Assembly (NCBI GenBank): GCA_963825175.1
Contig: CAWGSA010000001.1
Span: 310,001-374,000, forward strand
Direction of reading: 5' to 3'
Length of the DNA stretch: 64,000 nt
Origin: DATFTF01 sp963825175
Lineage (GTDB): Bacteria; Acidobacteriota; Thermoanaerobaculia; UBA5066; Gp7-AA6
Positions within the stretch are counted from its first letter, which is position 1; every line of letters begins with the position of its first letter. The notes under the pieces are model-generated. The model was not told where the DNA came from, searched no databases, and saw only the letters and a list, made by a program, of their open reading frames with translations. Below are positions 27,162-36,289 of this stretch, piece after piece. A program made the position numbers and the translations under genes.

Positions 27162-28841
27162 TTATTCCTGAAGGGCGTCGTGAACGAAGCTGATCGCGAT
27201 CGAGCCCTCACCCACCGCCGAAGCCACGCGCTTGACGCTTCCGCGGCGTACGTCGCCGACCGCGAACACACCCGGTAGGCTCGTCTCGAGCAGACGCGGA
27301 GACCGCGCGGGCGCCCAGCCCGCGGCCGCGAGATCCTCCTGCGTCAGGTCCTGCCCCGTCTTGATGAAACCCTTTTCGTCCATCGCCAGGCACCCGTCGA
27401 GCCAGCCCGTGGTCGGGATCGCACCGGTCATGGAGAAGACGTGCCGGACGTCGCGGGTCTCGACGGCTCCGGTCCGCGTGTCGCGCCAGGTGACGCGCTC
27501 GAGATGGAAATCGCCCTCCAGCGCCACGATCTCCGCCTGGGTCTTCAGCTCGATGGCCGGATTCGTCTCGATCCGCCGAATCAGATATCGGGACATGCTC
27601 TCCGCCAATCCGTCGGCGCGGACAAGGACGTAGACGTGCCGCGCGCTCTGCGCCAGAAACACCGCGGCCTGCCCCGCCGCGTTGCCGCCGCCGACGACCA
27701 CCACCTCATCGTCGCGGCACAGTTGCGCCTCGAGCGGCGTCGCGCCGTAATACACGCCGGCGCCTTCGAACCGGGCCAGGTTTTCCACTCGCAGCTTCCG
27801 ATAGCGCGCGCCGGTCGCGATGATCACGGTTCGCGCCGGAATGCTTTGACCGTCTTCGATCTCGATCGCGTAGGGCCTCTTCTCGCACGCCAGCCGCCTG
27901 GCCCCCTTGGCGATCATCAGATCGGCTCCGAACTTCTCCGCCTGGGTCAGCGCTCGCGCCGCGAGCTCCTGGCCGGAGATGCCCGTCGGAAACCCGAGAT
28001 AGTTCTCGATCTTCGAGCTCGCGCCGGCTTGTCCGCCCGGCGCTTCGGATTCGAGCATCAGAACGTCGAGACCTTCCGAGGCTCCGTACACCGCCGCCGC
28101 CAGACCGGACGGCCCCGCCCCGATAATGAGCACGTCGCGGATGCGCCCGGAGTCGATGGCCTCGTTGAGGCCGAGACAATCGGCGATCTGCGAGTTGCTC
28201 GGGTTGCGGAGCACCAATCTCTCACGGCAGATGAGCACCGGTACATCGCTGACCCGGACTCCGAAGCGGTCCAGCAGGTCCTGCACCCCGGAGTCGTTGT
28301 CCAGGTCGACGAACGTATAGGGGTGCGCATTGCGGGTCAGGAACTCCTTGACCCGCAGCGTGCCCTGGCAAAAGCTCGAGCCGATGAGCACAGCGTCGCC
28401 CAACCCGTGCGCGATCAGCTCGATCCTTCGAAGAATGAAGGCCCGCATGAGAATGTCGCCGATCTCGCTGTCGGTCTGGACCAGACCGAGAAGATCGTCA
28501 CGCTTCACGTCGATCACTTCGCCCGCCTCGCCCGACCGGAGAGTGACGAAGCCCTGCCGCCCCGAGAGCATGTTGATTTCGCCCGTGAAATGGCCGGGCC
28601 TCAGGGTCCCGACGATTTCCTCGCTCTCGCCGGATCGCCGGACGAACTCGATCGAGCCCCGGGTGACGACGAAGAAGGACTCGGCCTTCTGGCCCGCCGA
28701 CGCCAGCACTTCGCCGGCGTGAACCGAACGGAGCTGGCCATGTCCGGAAACGCGCGCGATCTGCTCGGGCGTCAGGGTGGGAAAAACGTGCTCGGTCCGG
28801 GACGAGAGCGTCAGCGGGGTGACCGGTCTGTCGGTGTTCAT
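27162..28841 (-). CDS. cNMP-binding / glutaredoxin-like / thioredoxin-reductase-like fusion
   Basis: 559 residues, ATG 28841 after GAGGAAGCCTTC. Residues ~25-140 are a cyclic-nucleotide-binding domain (GEVLASAGQKAESFFVVTRGSIEFV, GHFTGEINMLSGRQGFVTLRS). Residues ~165-240 resemble a thioredoxin-like domain with a single Cys (SSFCQGTLRVKEFL, DVPVLIC). From ~250 there is a flavoprotein: VLIIGAGPSGLAAAVYGASEGL (FAD) and VVVVGGGNAAGQAAVF (NADPH). The CxxC pair of true thioredoxin reductases is missing; the site reads GVYYGATPLEAQLC. Probably a regulated pyridine-nucleotide oxidoreductase. Confidence 0.85.
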   Translation of the reverse strand: MNTDRPVTPLTLSSRTEHVFPTLTPEQIARVSGHGQLRSVHAGEVLASAGQKAESFFVVTRGSIEFVRRSGESEEIVGTLRPGHFTGEINMLSGRQGFVTLRSGEAGEVIDVKRDDLLGLVQTDSEIGDILMRAFILRRIELIAHGLGDAVLIGSSFCQGTLRVKEFLTRNAHPYTFVDLDNDSGVQDLLDRFGVRVSDVPVLICRERLVLRNPSNSQIADCLGLNEAIDSGRIRDVLIIGAGPSGLAAAVYGASEGLDVLMLESEAPGGQAGASSKIENYLGFPTGISGQELAARALTQAEKFGADLMIAKGARRLACEKRPYAIEIEDGQSIPARTVIIATGARYRKLRVENLARFEGAGVYYGATPLEAQLCRDDEVVVVGGGNAAGQAAVFLAQSARHVYVLVRADGLAESMSRYLIRRIETNPAIELKTQAEIVALEGDFHLERVTWRDTRTGAVETRDVRHVFSMTGAIPTTGWLDGCLAMDEKGFIKTGQDLTQEDLAAAGWAPARSPRLLETSLPGVFAVGDVRRGSVKRVASAVGEGSIAISFVHDALQE

Positions 28842-29067
28842 GAAGGCTTCCTCGACGCCCGGTAAAGGATTCAGACCTTCCGACTCTCCGACGCGGGATC
28901 CCGAGCCAGGCTGGGACGGCGTAATGGAATTCGAGCGCACGGTGCCTCCGCGGATTCCGTCGCGGCATGCGTCTTTCGCCCCAACGGCGAAAGGCTTCGC
29001 GAGCCGGTTCCAATCTTACCCCTCGCCGCGCCCGAAGCGGCCCGAGCGGTTCTGATACCGTTTCCGC

Positions 29068-30024
29068 ATGCAGCGTCGCGCCCTCGGCGGCACGTCCCCA
29101 ACGGTCTTCCCGGTCGGTCTCGGCTGCATGGGCTTCTCGTGGGGCTATCGGGACCAGTCGGTCGATGAGACGGCGGCGATCGACGTCATCCGCCACGCCG
29201 CCGATCTCGGCGTCGACTTCTTCGATACGGCCGACGTCTACGGGCCTTTCACGAACGAGTCTCTTCTGGGACGGGCGATCGCCGGCCGCCGCGACCGCAT
29301 CGTCGTCGCCACCAAGGTCGGGCTCGTGGTCGAAGACAAGGCGACGTACCGCTTCGGACGCGACGGGAGGCCCGAACACGTCCGCGAGTCCTGCGACGGC
29401 TCGCTCCAGCGCCTCGGCATCGACGTCATCGACCTCTACTATCTGCACCGCGTCGACTCGAAGACGCCCGTCGAAGCGACGTGGGAAGCGATGGCCCGGC
29501 TGGTCCAGGCGGGCAAGGTCCGCGCGCTCGGGATTTCCGAGCCCTCCGTGGACGAGCTCGAGCGCGTTGCGGGCATCCATCCCGTCACCGCGGTCCAGTC
29601 GGAGCTTTCGCTCTGGACGCGCGACTACTTGAGAGACGTCGCGCCGTGGTGCGCCGCGCACGGCGCCTCGTTCGTGGCGTTCGCGCCGCTCGGGCGCGGC
29701 TTTCTGACCGGCGCGATCTCGGCCGACCGGCGGTTCGACCCGGCGGACTTCCGCGCGACACTTCCCCGCTTCGGACCCGAAGCCCTGGCCCGCAACCAGC
29801 AGATCGTCCAAAGAGTCCGCGCGGTCGCCGACCGCCGCGGCGCGACGTCCGCCCAGATCGCGCTGGCCTGGGTCCTGGCGCAGGGCGATCATGTCCTCGC
29901 CATTCCCGGCACTCAGCGCCGCAAGTACCTCGAGGAGAACGTCGCCGCGGCAGCGATCACGCTGACGCCCGAGGATCTCGCCGAGCTCGACGCCCTCCCC
30001 GTCCCCGCCGGCGGACGGTACTAG
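29068..30024 (+). CDS. Aldo/keto reductase
   Basis: 318 residues, ATG 29068. TIM-barrel AKR with the catalytic residues in FFDTADVYGPFTNE (Asp, Tyr), VVATKVGLV (Lys) and YYLHRVD (His). The C-terminal cofactor region is AIPGTQRRKYLEENVAAA. NADPH-dependent carbonyl reduction is expected. The gene is divergent from the cNMP-fusion flavoprotein, with a 226-bp gap between them. Confidence 0.9.
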   Translation: MQRRALGGTSPTVFPVGLGCMGFSWGYRDQSVDETAAIDVIRHAADLGVDFFDTADVYGPFTNESLLGRAIAGRRDRIVVATKVGLVVEDKATYRFGRDGRPEHVRESCDGSLQRLGIDVIDLYYLHRVDSKTPVEATWEAMARLVQAGKVRALGISEPSVDELERVAGIHPVTAVQSELSLWTRDYLRDVAPWCAAHGASFVAFAPLGRGFLTGAISADRRFDPADFRATLPRFGPEALARNQQIVQRVRAVADRRGATSAQIALAWVLAQGDHVLAIPGTQRRKYLEENVAAAAITLTPEDLAELDALPVPAGGRY

Positions 30025-30068
30025 CCACACTGGCCCCTCGATCGAGCCGATCAGTCTGGACTCGGTCC

Positions 30069-30646
30069 ATGGCGCGCATGACTCGTCGTGAGGCCATCGC
30101 GGCCGCGGCCGCGTTGGGGGCTTCGCTGGCGTTCCCGGTACGCGCGCGCGGCAGCCGCCCGGCGCCCGGGCAACGGCGTTGACCCCTATCCGCAGGATCC
30201 CCTCCGTTCGATCTATCTCTACCGGCCTGCGGCCGGCGCGCCCGCGCGGCCCGCGTTCTCATCGATGCACGGCATCCACGCGAGCCTCGCCCTGCAGGCG
30301 ACGAAGGACGTCGGCAGGGCGCTCGCGGCGCGAAACCCGGACCTCGCGCCACCTTTCCTTTCTCGACTGGGGCGGGCACGGCTACGCCGTGGTGCGCGCC
30401 GCCGAGTCCGAGCTCGAGGTGGAGTTCGTCTGCGTCCCCCGCCCGATCGAGCGCAGCGCGGCGCCGGACGGCGGTCCCCTCGCGTACCGGGTCACGCACC
30501 GCGCGAGGCTCTGGCCGGCAGGCGGCGCGCCACGGCTGGAAAGGACGGCCTCCTCCGGCGAGCTCCCGCTCGTCGTCGGGCCCGGCGAGGGCCCACCGGG
30601 CCGTCTCGAATCACAAAATCGAAATCCGACTCCGCGCCCAATCTGA
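30069..30646 (+). pseudogene. Decayed PhoD-like alkaline phosphatase/phosphodiesterase
   Basis: ATG 30069 opens a TAT signal (MTRREAIAAAAALGASLAFP) whose frame stops at 30182. A second frame then gives DPLRSIYLYRP and MHGIHASLALQATKDVGRALAARNPDLAP. One base later the third frame continues HLSFLDWGGHGYAVVRA ... VEFVCVPRPIERS ... YRVTHRARLWPAG. This is the C-terminal part of PhoD proteins. The metal-binding catalytic middle, some 300-400 residues, is absent. Internal deletion plus frameshifts make a non-functional gene. Confidence 0.65.
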
Positions 30647-30691
30647 TCTTCGGTCCGTAGACGCTCCGCCGCGGACGTCGCTGGAAAGATC

Positions 30692-31084
30692 TCAGCCGGC
30701 TCGGCGCTTCGCGGCGACGAATTCCTCCGTGGCCCACCCCGCGGGACGCGGCGTGATCGGATTCCTGGCCGGAGTCCGGCTCGCCCGCACGGCACGCGCG
30801 CGGCACCCGTTCGGCGACGCTGCGATCTGCCCGAGGCAAGCCTGGTCGCAGCCCTGCTTTTCCGGCCACCGCGAGCAGGATTTCAGGCGCACGTTTTCCC
30901 GGCCCGCGAGCGCGCTCGCCATCGCCCGGGCGGCCTTGATCTTGACGGCCACCTGTTGAGAAGTCTCGGGACAGGTGACGAGTCGGAGCCCGCCATACAG
31001 GCGGTAAGCGCGCACCCCCGCCATCGCGACGGGGGTCGAGGCGGCGAGGCAGCTCGCTGAGACGATCACGGAAGTCGGTTCCAT
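30692..31084 (-). CDS. Conserved hypothetical Cys-rich protein
   Basis: 130 residues, ATG 31084 with AGAGG ten bases upstream. After a short hydrophobic start (SVIVSASCLAAS) comes LRLVTCPETSQQVAVKIKAARA, then LKSCSRWPEKQGCDQACLGQIAASPNGC, a spaced Cys pattern that could bind a metal or cluster. I recognise it only as a conserved hypothetical of the CPE...SRWPExxGC type. The C-terminus (TPARNPITPRPAGW) differs from the Cys-containing tail I would expect, so the 3' end may be altered. Confidence 0.6.
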   Translation of the reverse strand: MEPTSVIVSASCLAASTPVAMAGVRAYRLYGGLRLVTCPETSQQVAVKIKAARAMASALAGRENVRLKSCSRWPEKQGCDQACLGQIAASPNGCRARAVRASRTPARNPITPRPAGWATEEFVAAKRRAG

Positions 31085-31265
31085 CGGATCTGACCTCTTT
31101 CTTCCGCTCGGGCCGTGTCGCTCGGCGGACCCTACGAGAGGCCAATCAGCGCAGATCCCATGCCTGTTTCCGCGCCACGTAAATGACTGATTCCAAAGAA
31201 CGGTCTCACCGCACTGTCGCTCCGGGACCGTCTCGATCCATGTCTCGAGACATCGAAAGGCAGCA

Positions 31266-32870
31266 TCAGGAAGACGCCTTGGCCTCCTTCCTCTCTCTCC
31301 ACCAGAGCTTCGCCTTCCCCTCGGACCAGGGCTCGACGTCGTCGCACTCGGCGAGTCGATCCATGAGTGCCTGCGCGCTCTCCGGCCGGCGATTGGGATC
31401 TTTCTCGAGGCAGTCGAGGACGAGGCGCTCGAGCTTGGCCGGCAAAGGCCGGCCCAGGCGCGCGGAGGGCGGCTGCGGAGACGCCTTGAGATGGCTCTGG
31501 ATGACATCGATCGGACGTCCATCGAAGACCGGCGTCGCGGTCAGGAGGTAGTAGGCCACGGCACCGAGCGCGTAGAGATCGCTGCGCGGATCGGGAGACC
31601 GGCCGTCTTCGATCGTCTCGGGCGCGAGGTATTGCGGAGTGCCGGCGAACACGTTCTCGCGCGTCAGCCGCGCGTCCTCCGCGGCATGGACGTCCTTGAC
31701 CAGACCGAAGTCCAGGACCTTGGCGAAATCGGGAACGCCCCCGAGCCGCGAGAGCAGAATGTTGGCCGGCTTGATGTCGCGGTGGATCAGTCCGACGCCG
31801 TGCGCCTCGGCCAGGGCCTCGCACACCTGGCGAAGGATGTGAACGACCCGGCCGGCCGGAAGCGGCCCCTGCTCGCGGACCAGGCGCTCCAGGTCGACGC
31901 CGTCCAAATACTCCATGACGTAGTAGAAGACGCCCTCGGGCGTGCGTCCGAAGTCGTAGACGGAGACGGTGTGGGGATTGGTCAGGCGCGCCGTCAGTTG
32001 CGCCTCGCGCTCGAAGCGCCGGAGGCTTTCCTCCCCCGCGCTCTGGGGCGCCAGGAGCTTGATCGCCGTGGGACGCCGCAGCATCTCGTGCTCCGCCCGG
32101 TAGACGACGCCCATCCCGCCCTGGCCGATCTTCTCCAGGAGCGTGTACTGGCCGAGCCGCCGAGCCCGGACCACCGAGCGCCGCAGGTGGAAGGTGACGT
32201 TGGAGATGAGCGTCGCGAGCACCACCGTAAACGCGGCCCACAACAGCGCCTGAACGGTGATGGGTCCGGGGAGAAGGTCGGGCGACGCGGCGCGCCGGAA
32301 GACGAACAGCGTCACCACCGGAATCGCGACGACCGAGGCCCCGGAGATCCACGCGGTGCGGCGCGGATCGCTCGGCACCAGGGCCGCCCGGCCCAGGAGC
32401 ACCGCGTTTAAGATCAACAGGACGAGCTGGTCCGGCCTCCAGGCCAGGGGCATCGTCAAGGTCATCACGGCGTAGGCCAGTGAAGCACTCACCGTTCCCA
32501 CGGCGTCCACCCGGCGAAGGCTCGCGTCGGACAGCGCCCGGCTTCCAGCCAGAATCCAGACGAGCAGGAGGATCGCCGTCGCGGCCAGGTGCGCAAACGG
32601 AAAGTACTCGAGCCGGGGCGTCCGCTTCGAAACGGCGTCGAGCGCCAGCCGCATGACGAGGAATCCGCTGGAAGCCAGGCACGCGATGCGGCCGAAGAGC
32701 GCCAGGCGTTCCGCCAGGAAGTCGCGCTCACCGGAGGGCCCCGACGGCGCGAAGGCCATGGACGGGGTCGTGCCGCGGAGGCCGAGCGGCTCGACCCGGC
32801 TCGACAGGACCCGCGATTCTCCGGCCGTGGCTCTCGCCGCGGCGCTGTCGGGCGTGCCCACGTCTCGCAT
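31266..32870 (-). CDS. Membrane-anchored Ser/Thr protein kinase
   Basis: 534 residues, ATG 32870. The N-terminal ~230 residues carry five to six transmembrane helices (HLAATAILLLVWILAG, TVSASLAYAVMTLTM, LVLLILNAVLLGRAAL, ALLWAAFTVVLATLI). The kinase domain follows: LLEKIGQGGMGVVYRAEH (Gly loop), AIKLL (Lys), LIHRDIKPANILL (catalytic loop), LDFGLVKD (DFG), FAGTPQYLAPE. Serine/threonine phosphorylation at the inner membrane face is expected. There are no extracellular sensor repeats. An ACAAT-N6-ATTGT palindrome lies about 108 bp upstream of the start. Confidence 0.9.
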   Translation of the reverse strand: MRDVGTPDSAAARATAGESRVLSSRVEPLGLRGTTPSMAFAPSGPSGERDFLAERLALFGRIACLASSGFLVMRLALDAVSKRTPRLEYFPFAHLAATAILLLVWILAGSRALSDASLRRVDAVGTVSASLAYAVMTLTMPLAWRPDQLVLLILNAVLLGRAALVPSDPRRTAWISGASVVAIPVVTLFVFRRAASPDLLPGPITVQALLWAAFTVVLATLISNVTFHLRRSVVRARRLGQYTLLEKIGQGGMGVVYRAEHEMLRRPTAIKLLAPQSAGEESLRRFEREAQLTARLTNPHTVSVYDFGRTPEGVFYYVMEYLDGVDLERLVREQGPLPAGRVVHILRQVCEALAEAHGVGLIHRDIKPANILLSRLGGVPDFAKVLDFGLVKDVHAAEDARLTRENVFAGTPQYLAPETIEDGRSPDPRSDLYALGAVAYYLLTATPVFDGRPIDVIQSHLKASPQPPSARLGRPLPAKLERLVLDCLEKDPNRRPESAQALMDRLAECDDVEPWSEGKAKLWWRERKEAKASS

Positions 32871-32975
32871 CAGCGGATTCTCGCGCTTTTCGCGATCCCG
32901 CGCCCGATGTTTCCGATCACCCGGAACAGAGCGGCCCCCTTCGAGCGCCTCCCGGCCGTGCGCCGGCCCCCGACT

Positions 32976-32995
32976 CAACAATATGTCTATTGTTG
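32976..32995. promoter_or_regulatory. Palindrome ACAAT-N6-ATTGT, site 3 (8-bp arms)
   Basis: Perfect inverted repeat CAACAATA-TGTC-TATTGTTG, AT-rich within a GC-rich surrounding, about 105 bp upstream of the membrane kinase gene and 20 bp from the stop of the hydrolase gene. Best candidate operator of the four sites. Confidence 0.5.
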
Positions 32996-33015
32996 CCGCG
33001 AGGCGAGACCGGTCC

Positions 33016-33894
33016 TCACCCCGCCAGCTTCCGGACGATCTCGTTCAGATGACGGTTGAAGTCATCGGGCCGCTCCAGCATCACGTAGTGGCCGGATTCG
33101 GGCAGGATGACCGCGTCGAAGTCCGCAACGAGCTTGCGATTGTTGGCCACGCTGGTGGGCCAGAGATCGCCGTTGATGCATCGGATGGGGACGCCGGCAT
33201 TGCGGAACGATTCGGCCATATCGTATCCGGCGAACCCTTCCATCATCCCGACCCCGATCTCCGGCGGCAGTGCGCACATGCGCCGCTCGGCCCAGGCGCG
33301 CAGATCCAGATGCGCTCCGGAATGAAACAGGGCAGCGGCCATGCCGCGGCAGGCCCCGGCGAAGTCCTTGCGAAACGCCTCGGCCCGGGCGCGCGAATGC
33401 GCGGGATCGATCCGCACCATCGCGTCCTGGAACGTGTCCACGCCGACGACGCCGAGCACGCGTCCCGGAAGGAGCGGCGCCGCCTCGAGCGCGACCGGAC
33501 CGCCGAGCGAGTTGCCGATGAGAACGACGCGCCGCAGGTCGAGAGCTTCCACCACCGCGCGGACGTCTTGGGCGAAGGCGGGGATTGTCCACGCGGCGCG
33601 GCCGCGGCCCGATTCGCCGTGGCCGGCGAGGTCCAGCGCGACGACCCGATCGATTCCGGCGAGCCCCGCGAGCTGGGGGGCCCAGAAAGTGCGATCGGCG
33701 AAGCCGCCGTGAATGAACACCAGCGCGACGGCGCCGCCGCCTCGCACCACGTAGACGATCTCCGTTCCGTCGGCGGAACGGGCCCTTCCCTCGATGTCGG
33801 CTTGGGATGCCACGGTCCCGACAGCATACGGCCAGGCAGAGAGCGGCCGCGGCCCTCGAGACGGCGCCGGAGCGGCGCACAGTCGATGCTCCAT
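33016..33894 (-). CDS. Alpha/beta hydrolase
   Basis: 292 residues from ATG 33894; a GTG at 33813 (VASQADIEGRARSADGTEI) is an equally good start because conservation seems to begin there. Core elements: VALVFIHGGFADRTFW (oxyanion hole), VVLIGNSLGGPVALEAA (nucleophile Ser in GNSLGG), GDLWPT (acid) and ESGHYVMLERPDDF (His). A generic esterase/hydrolase of the haloperoxidase/lipase group; substrate unknown. Confidence 0.85.
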   Translation of the reverse strand: MEHRLCAAPAPSRGPRPLSAWPYAVGTVASQADIEGRARSADGTEIVYVVRGGGAVALVFIHGGFADRTFWAPQLAGLAGIDRVVALDLAGHGESGRGRAAWTIPAFAQDVRAVVEALDLRRVVLIGNSLGGPVALEAAPLLPGRVLGVVGVDTFQDAMVRIDPAHSRARAEAFRKDFAGACRGMAAALFHSGAHLDLRAWAERRMCALPPEIGVGMMEGFAGYDMAESFRNAGVPIRCINGDLWPTSVANNRKLVADFDAVILPESGHYVMLERPDDFNRHLNEIVRKLAG

Positions 33895-33999
33895 CCGATC
33901 GCCGGCCACATTCCGATGAGATAGTCTGCCCCGTTCCACCACTTCCTCTAACGTCTCGAGTCCCCGTTATGAGGAGGACGCGATGAAGAGGGGACGCTC

Positions 34000-34983
34000 T
34001 TGAACGGCCGGCCCATCTTCGGCCAGCTCGATCTGACCGACGTCGACGCCAACGACTGCCGCGTCAACGCGATCCTCGGACGGGCCGTCCCGTTCGGCGC
34101 GCGCGTGCGCGTGACCGGCGTCCTCGTGCTCGACTGCGGACACGGCTGGACGCGCCCGTGCGACGAGGACGACGCGGGAACGCAGAACCAGGAAATCCAT
34201 CCGGTCTACGCGCTGGACGTCGTCCAGGACTTCCGACAGCCGCGGCCGTTCGCGAACCTGACCGGCGTCTGGAGCGCCAACGACGCGGGCACCTATTACG
34301 TGCGCGAGATCGGAAACACGGTGTGGTGGCTGGGCGTCTCTTCCAACGAAGGACGCGCGTTCGCCAACGTGTTCAAGGGGACGCTGGACAGCGGCCTGCT
34401 GACCGGGGAATGGGCCGACGTCCCGCTCGGGGCGACGTCCGGCTCCGGCGCTCTCATGCTCTTTGCGGGTCCCGCGGGTCCGACCAGCACGGTCCTGCTC
34501 CGCAACACCGTGACCGGGGGCTTTTCCGGCTGGTCCTGGCAGAAGCTCTACGACGAAGGCACGCGGAGAATCATCGTGGTCTTCGAGTCCGCCACCGCCG
34601 GCGGGCAACTGCCTGCGTCCGACCGTCCCGAGCCCTTCGAGCTCGCCGTCGGGGACCGGCGCCTGGAAGCCCGCCCGACGAATCCGCGAAAGGTGCCCGC
34701 GCCTGGCGGAGGGCCGGCCTCGCAGGTGACGCTCGCGGCCCGCGTCCAGGTCAACGCGTCCCAGGCCGGCCCGCTCCAGATCAGCGCCCGATATGCCGGC
34801 TACCGCGCCGCGTGGTCGATCCCCACGGACGCCCGCCTGAAACCCGGCGTCTACGTCCAGGACATGACCGCGCCGTCGCGGCTGCCCGAGAGCTTCGGAG
34901 AGAGCGCCGGGAGGCCCGCGGGCCTCCTCCCCAAGCTGTCGATCACCTACCGCGTCGAAGTCGCCGAGGGCCCGGAGCGGTAG
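34000..34983 (+). CDS. Conserved beta-rich hypothetical protein, N-terminus uncertain
   Basis: 327 residues from TTG 34000. A far better start is ATG 33983, which follows GAGGAGGACGCG, but it is in another frame and ends after six codons. One extra G in the GGGG run (33990s) would join it as MKRGTLLNGRPIFG. The region GVWSANDAGTYYVREIGNTVWWLGVSSNEGRAFANVFKGTL ... TGEWADVPLG is a repeat-like motif seen in hypothetical exported proteins. No signal peptide remains. The C-terminal ~120 residues are a second beta domain. Function unknown. Confidence 0.6.
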   Translation: MNGRPIFGQLDLTDVDANDCRVNAILGRAVPFGARVRVTGVLVLDCGHGWTRPCDEDDAGTQNQEIHPVYALDVVQDFRQPRPFANLTGVWSANDAGTYYVREIGNTVWWLGVSSNEGRAFANVFKGTLDSGLLTGEWADVPLGATSGSGALMLFAGPAGPTSTVLLRNTVTGGFSGWSWQKLYDEGTRRIIVVFESATAGGQLPASDRPEPFELAVGDRRLEARPTNPRKVPAPGGGPASQVTLAARVQVNASQAGPLQISARYAGYRAAWSIPTDARLKPGVYVQDMTAPSRLPESFGESAGRPAGLLPKLSITYRVEVAEGPER

Positions 34984-35061
34984 AGACGATGCTTCGATGC
35001 TTCGATGCCCCGACGTCCCAAGCCCGGCCGCGCGAGGCTGCCGCGTTTCGCGGAGATCCGC

Positions 35062-36156
35062 CTACGCCGTGATCTCCTTGGACGTGATCTGGTACTTGAA
35101 GTTGTCCGGGTCGAGCGGATCGAGGCGGCCTTCGGCCGTTTCCGCCTGAGGGTACATGAAGAAGTTGATCGGCGGGCCGCTCGATCCGGGCAGGGCCACG
35201 TCGTGCCCGAAGTTCAGGGCCATCCAGTTCATCTCCCAGGAGCCGAAGAGGCGCGCCCGGGCCTTCTTGACCATCTCGTCCTCGAGGGGACGATTTCCCG
35301 GCGGCTCTTCCAGCACGACCTTGCGCACGTCCGCCGGATCCACGGGGACCCAACCGTAGCCGGCCAGGTACACTTCGGCACGGCAGTGCTGGGCCTTGGT
35401 CACGTTCTCCGTCGCGGCGCCCAGGCTCTTGTACCCGAGCTCCGACTTGGCCACGCGCAGGCCGTAAACGTCCCGCGCCGGAAGATTGACCGAGCGCGCC
35501 AGCGCCACGTAGAGCGCGTTCAAGTCCGCGCACTTGCCTCCCAGGTCCTTGGACTCGAGCATGAAACGGACGTCGCCGATGCCGCAGCCCCGGGTCTTGG
35601 GATTGCGGAACGTGTTCTCGACGATCCACTCGTAGATCGCGCGCGCCTTCTCGACGTCGGTCTTCGCGCCGCGGGTCATCTTCTCCGCTGTCGCCTTGAC
35701 GATGCCGTCGGTCGGCATGACCTTCGTCGGCTGCAGGAAGTTCGCGAGCTCGGCCTTGTCGGCCCTGGCAGCCTTGCCGGGCGCGGAGAGATCGACCGCG
35801 GCGTTGCGGGTGGACGCGCGGCAGGTCAGGCTGACCACCGGTTTGACGCCTTCCGGGAACTTCGCGGAGACGATGCCGAGCGCGTCCGGCCTGCTCTCGA
35901 CGACCAGCTCGGCGGCGCCGCCCTCGGCGCGGAAGTCGTTGGCCAGCGTTTTCTGGTAAGGCGTCTCGCGGATCAGGGCCGCCGGCAGCCAGACGCGGGT
36001 CGCCCCGGAGGATTTCAGCACTTCGACGGTTGTCGTCACCTCGAAGGTCCGCCATCCGTCGGGTGTCTGGCCCAGAACGAAACGGCCCATTGTTCTCGGC
36101 AGAGCCAGGCTCGCGGAGGCCACGCCCGCCGTCCGAAGAAAGTCACGACGATTCAT
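35062..36156 (-). CDS. TAT-exported transglutaminase-like protein
   Basis: 364 residues, ATG 36156 after GAGGTGGGT. The twin-arginine signal is MNRRDFLRTAGVASASLALP. A beta-rich N-terminal domain is followed by a transglutaminase-like cysteine-protease fold: KARAIYEWIVENTF, GGKCADLNALYVALARSVNLPAR (catalytic Cys) and HCRAEVYLAGYGWVPVDPADV (His, Asp). These domains act as proteases, amidases or cross-linkers; periplasmic action is inferred from the signal. The next gene upstream is 130 bp away. Confidence 0.85.
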   Translation of the reverse strand: MNRRDFLRTAGVASASLALPRTMGRFVLGQTPDGWRTFEVTTTVEVLKSSGATRVWLPAALIRETPYQKTLANDFRAEGGAAELVVESRPDALGIVSAKFPEGVKPVVSLTCRASTRNAAVDLSAPGKAARADKAELANFLQPTKVMPTDGIVKATAEKMTRGAKTDVEKARAIYEWIVENTFRNPKTRGCGIGDVRFMLESKDLGGKCADLNALYVALARSVNLPARDVYGLRVAKSELGYKSLGAATENVTKAQHCRAEVYLAGYGWVPVDPADVRKVVLEEPPGNRPLEDEMVKKARARLFGSWEMNWMALNFGHDVALPGSSGPPINFFMYPQAETAEGRLDPLDPDNFKYQITSKEITA

Positions 36157-36289
36157 ACCCACCTCTTGTTGGTCTTCAATCCCAATTTCCCGTCCCGGAG
36201 ACAAACCTATAAGAGATCGCCCCTGCCTTGCAACGCGTCGCCCCAGGGGGCCGGGGCTCCTGCGTCCTCCGGAACCCGAAGGTCCGGGC

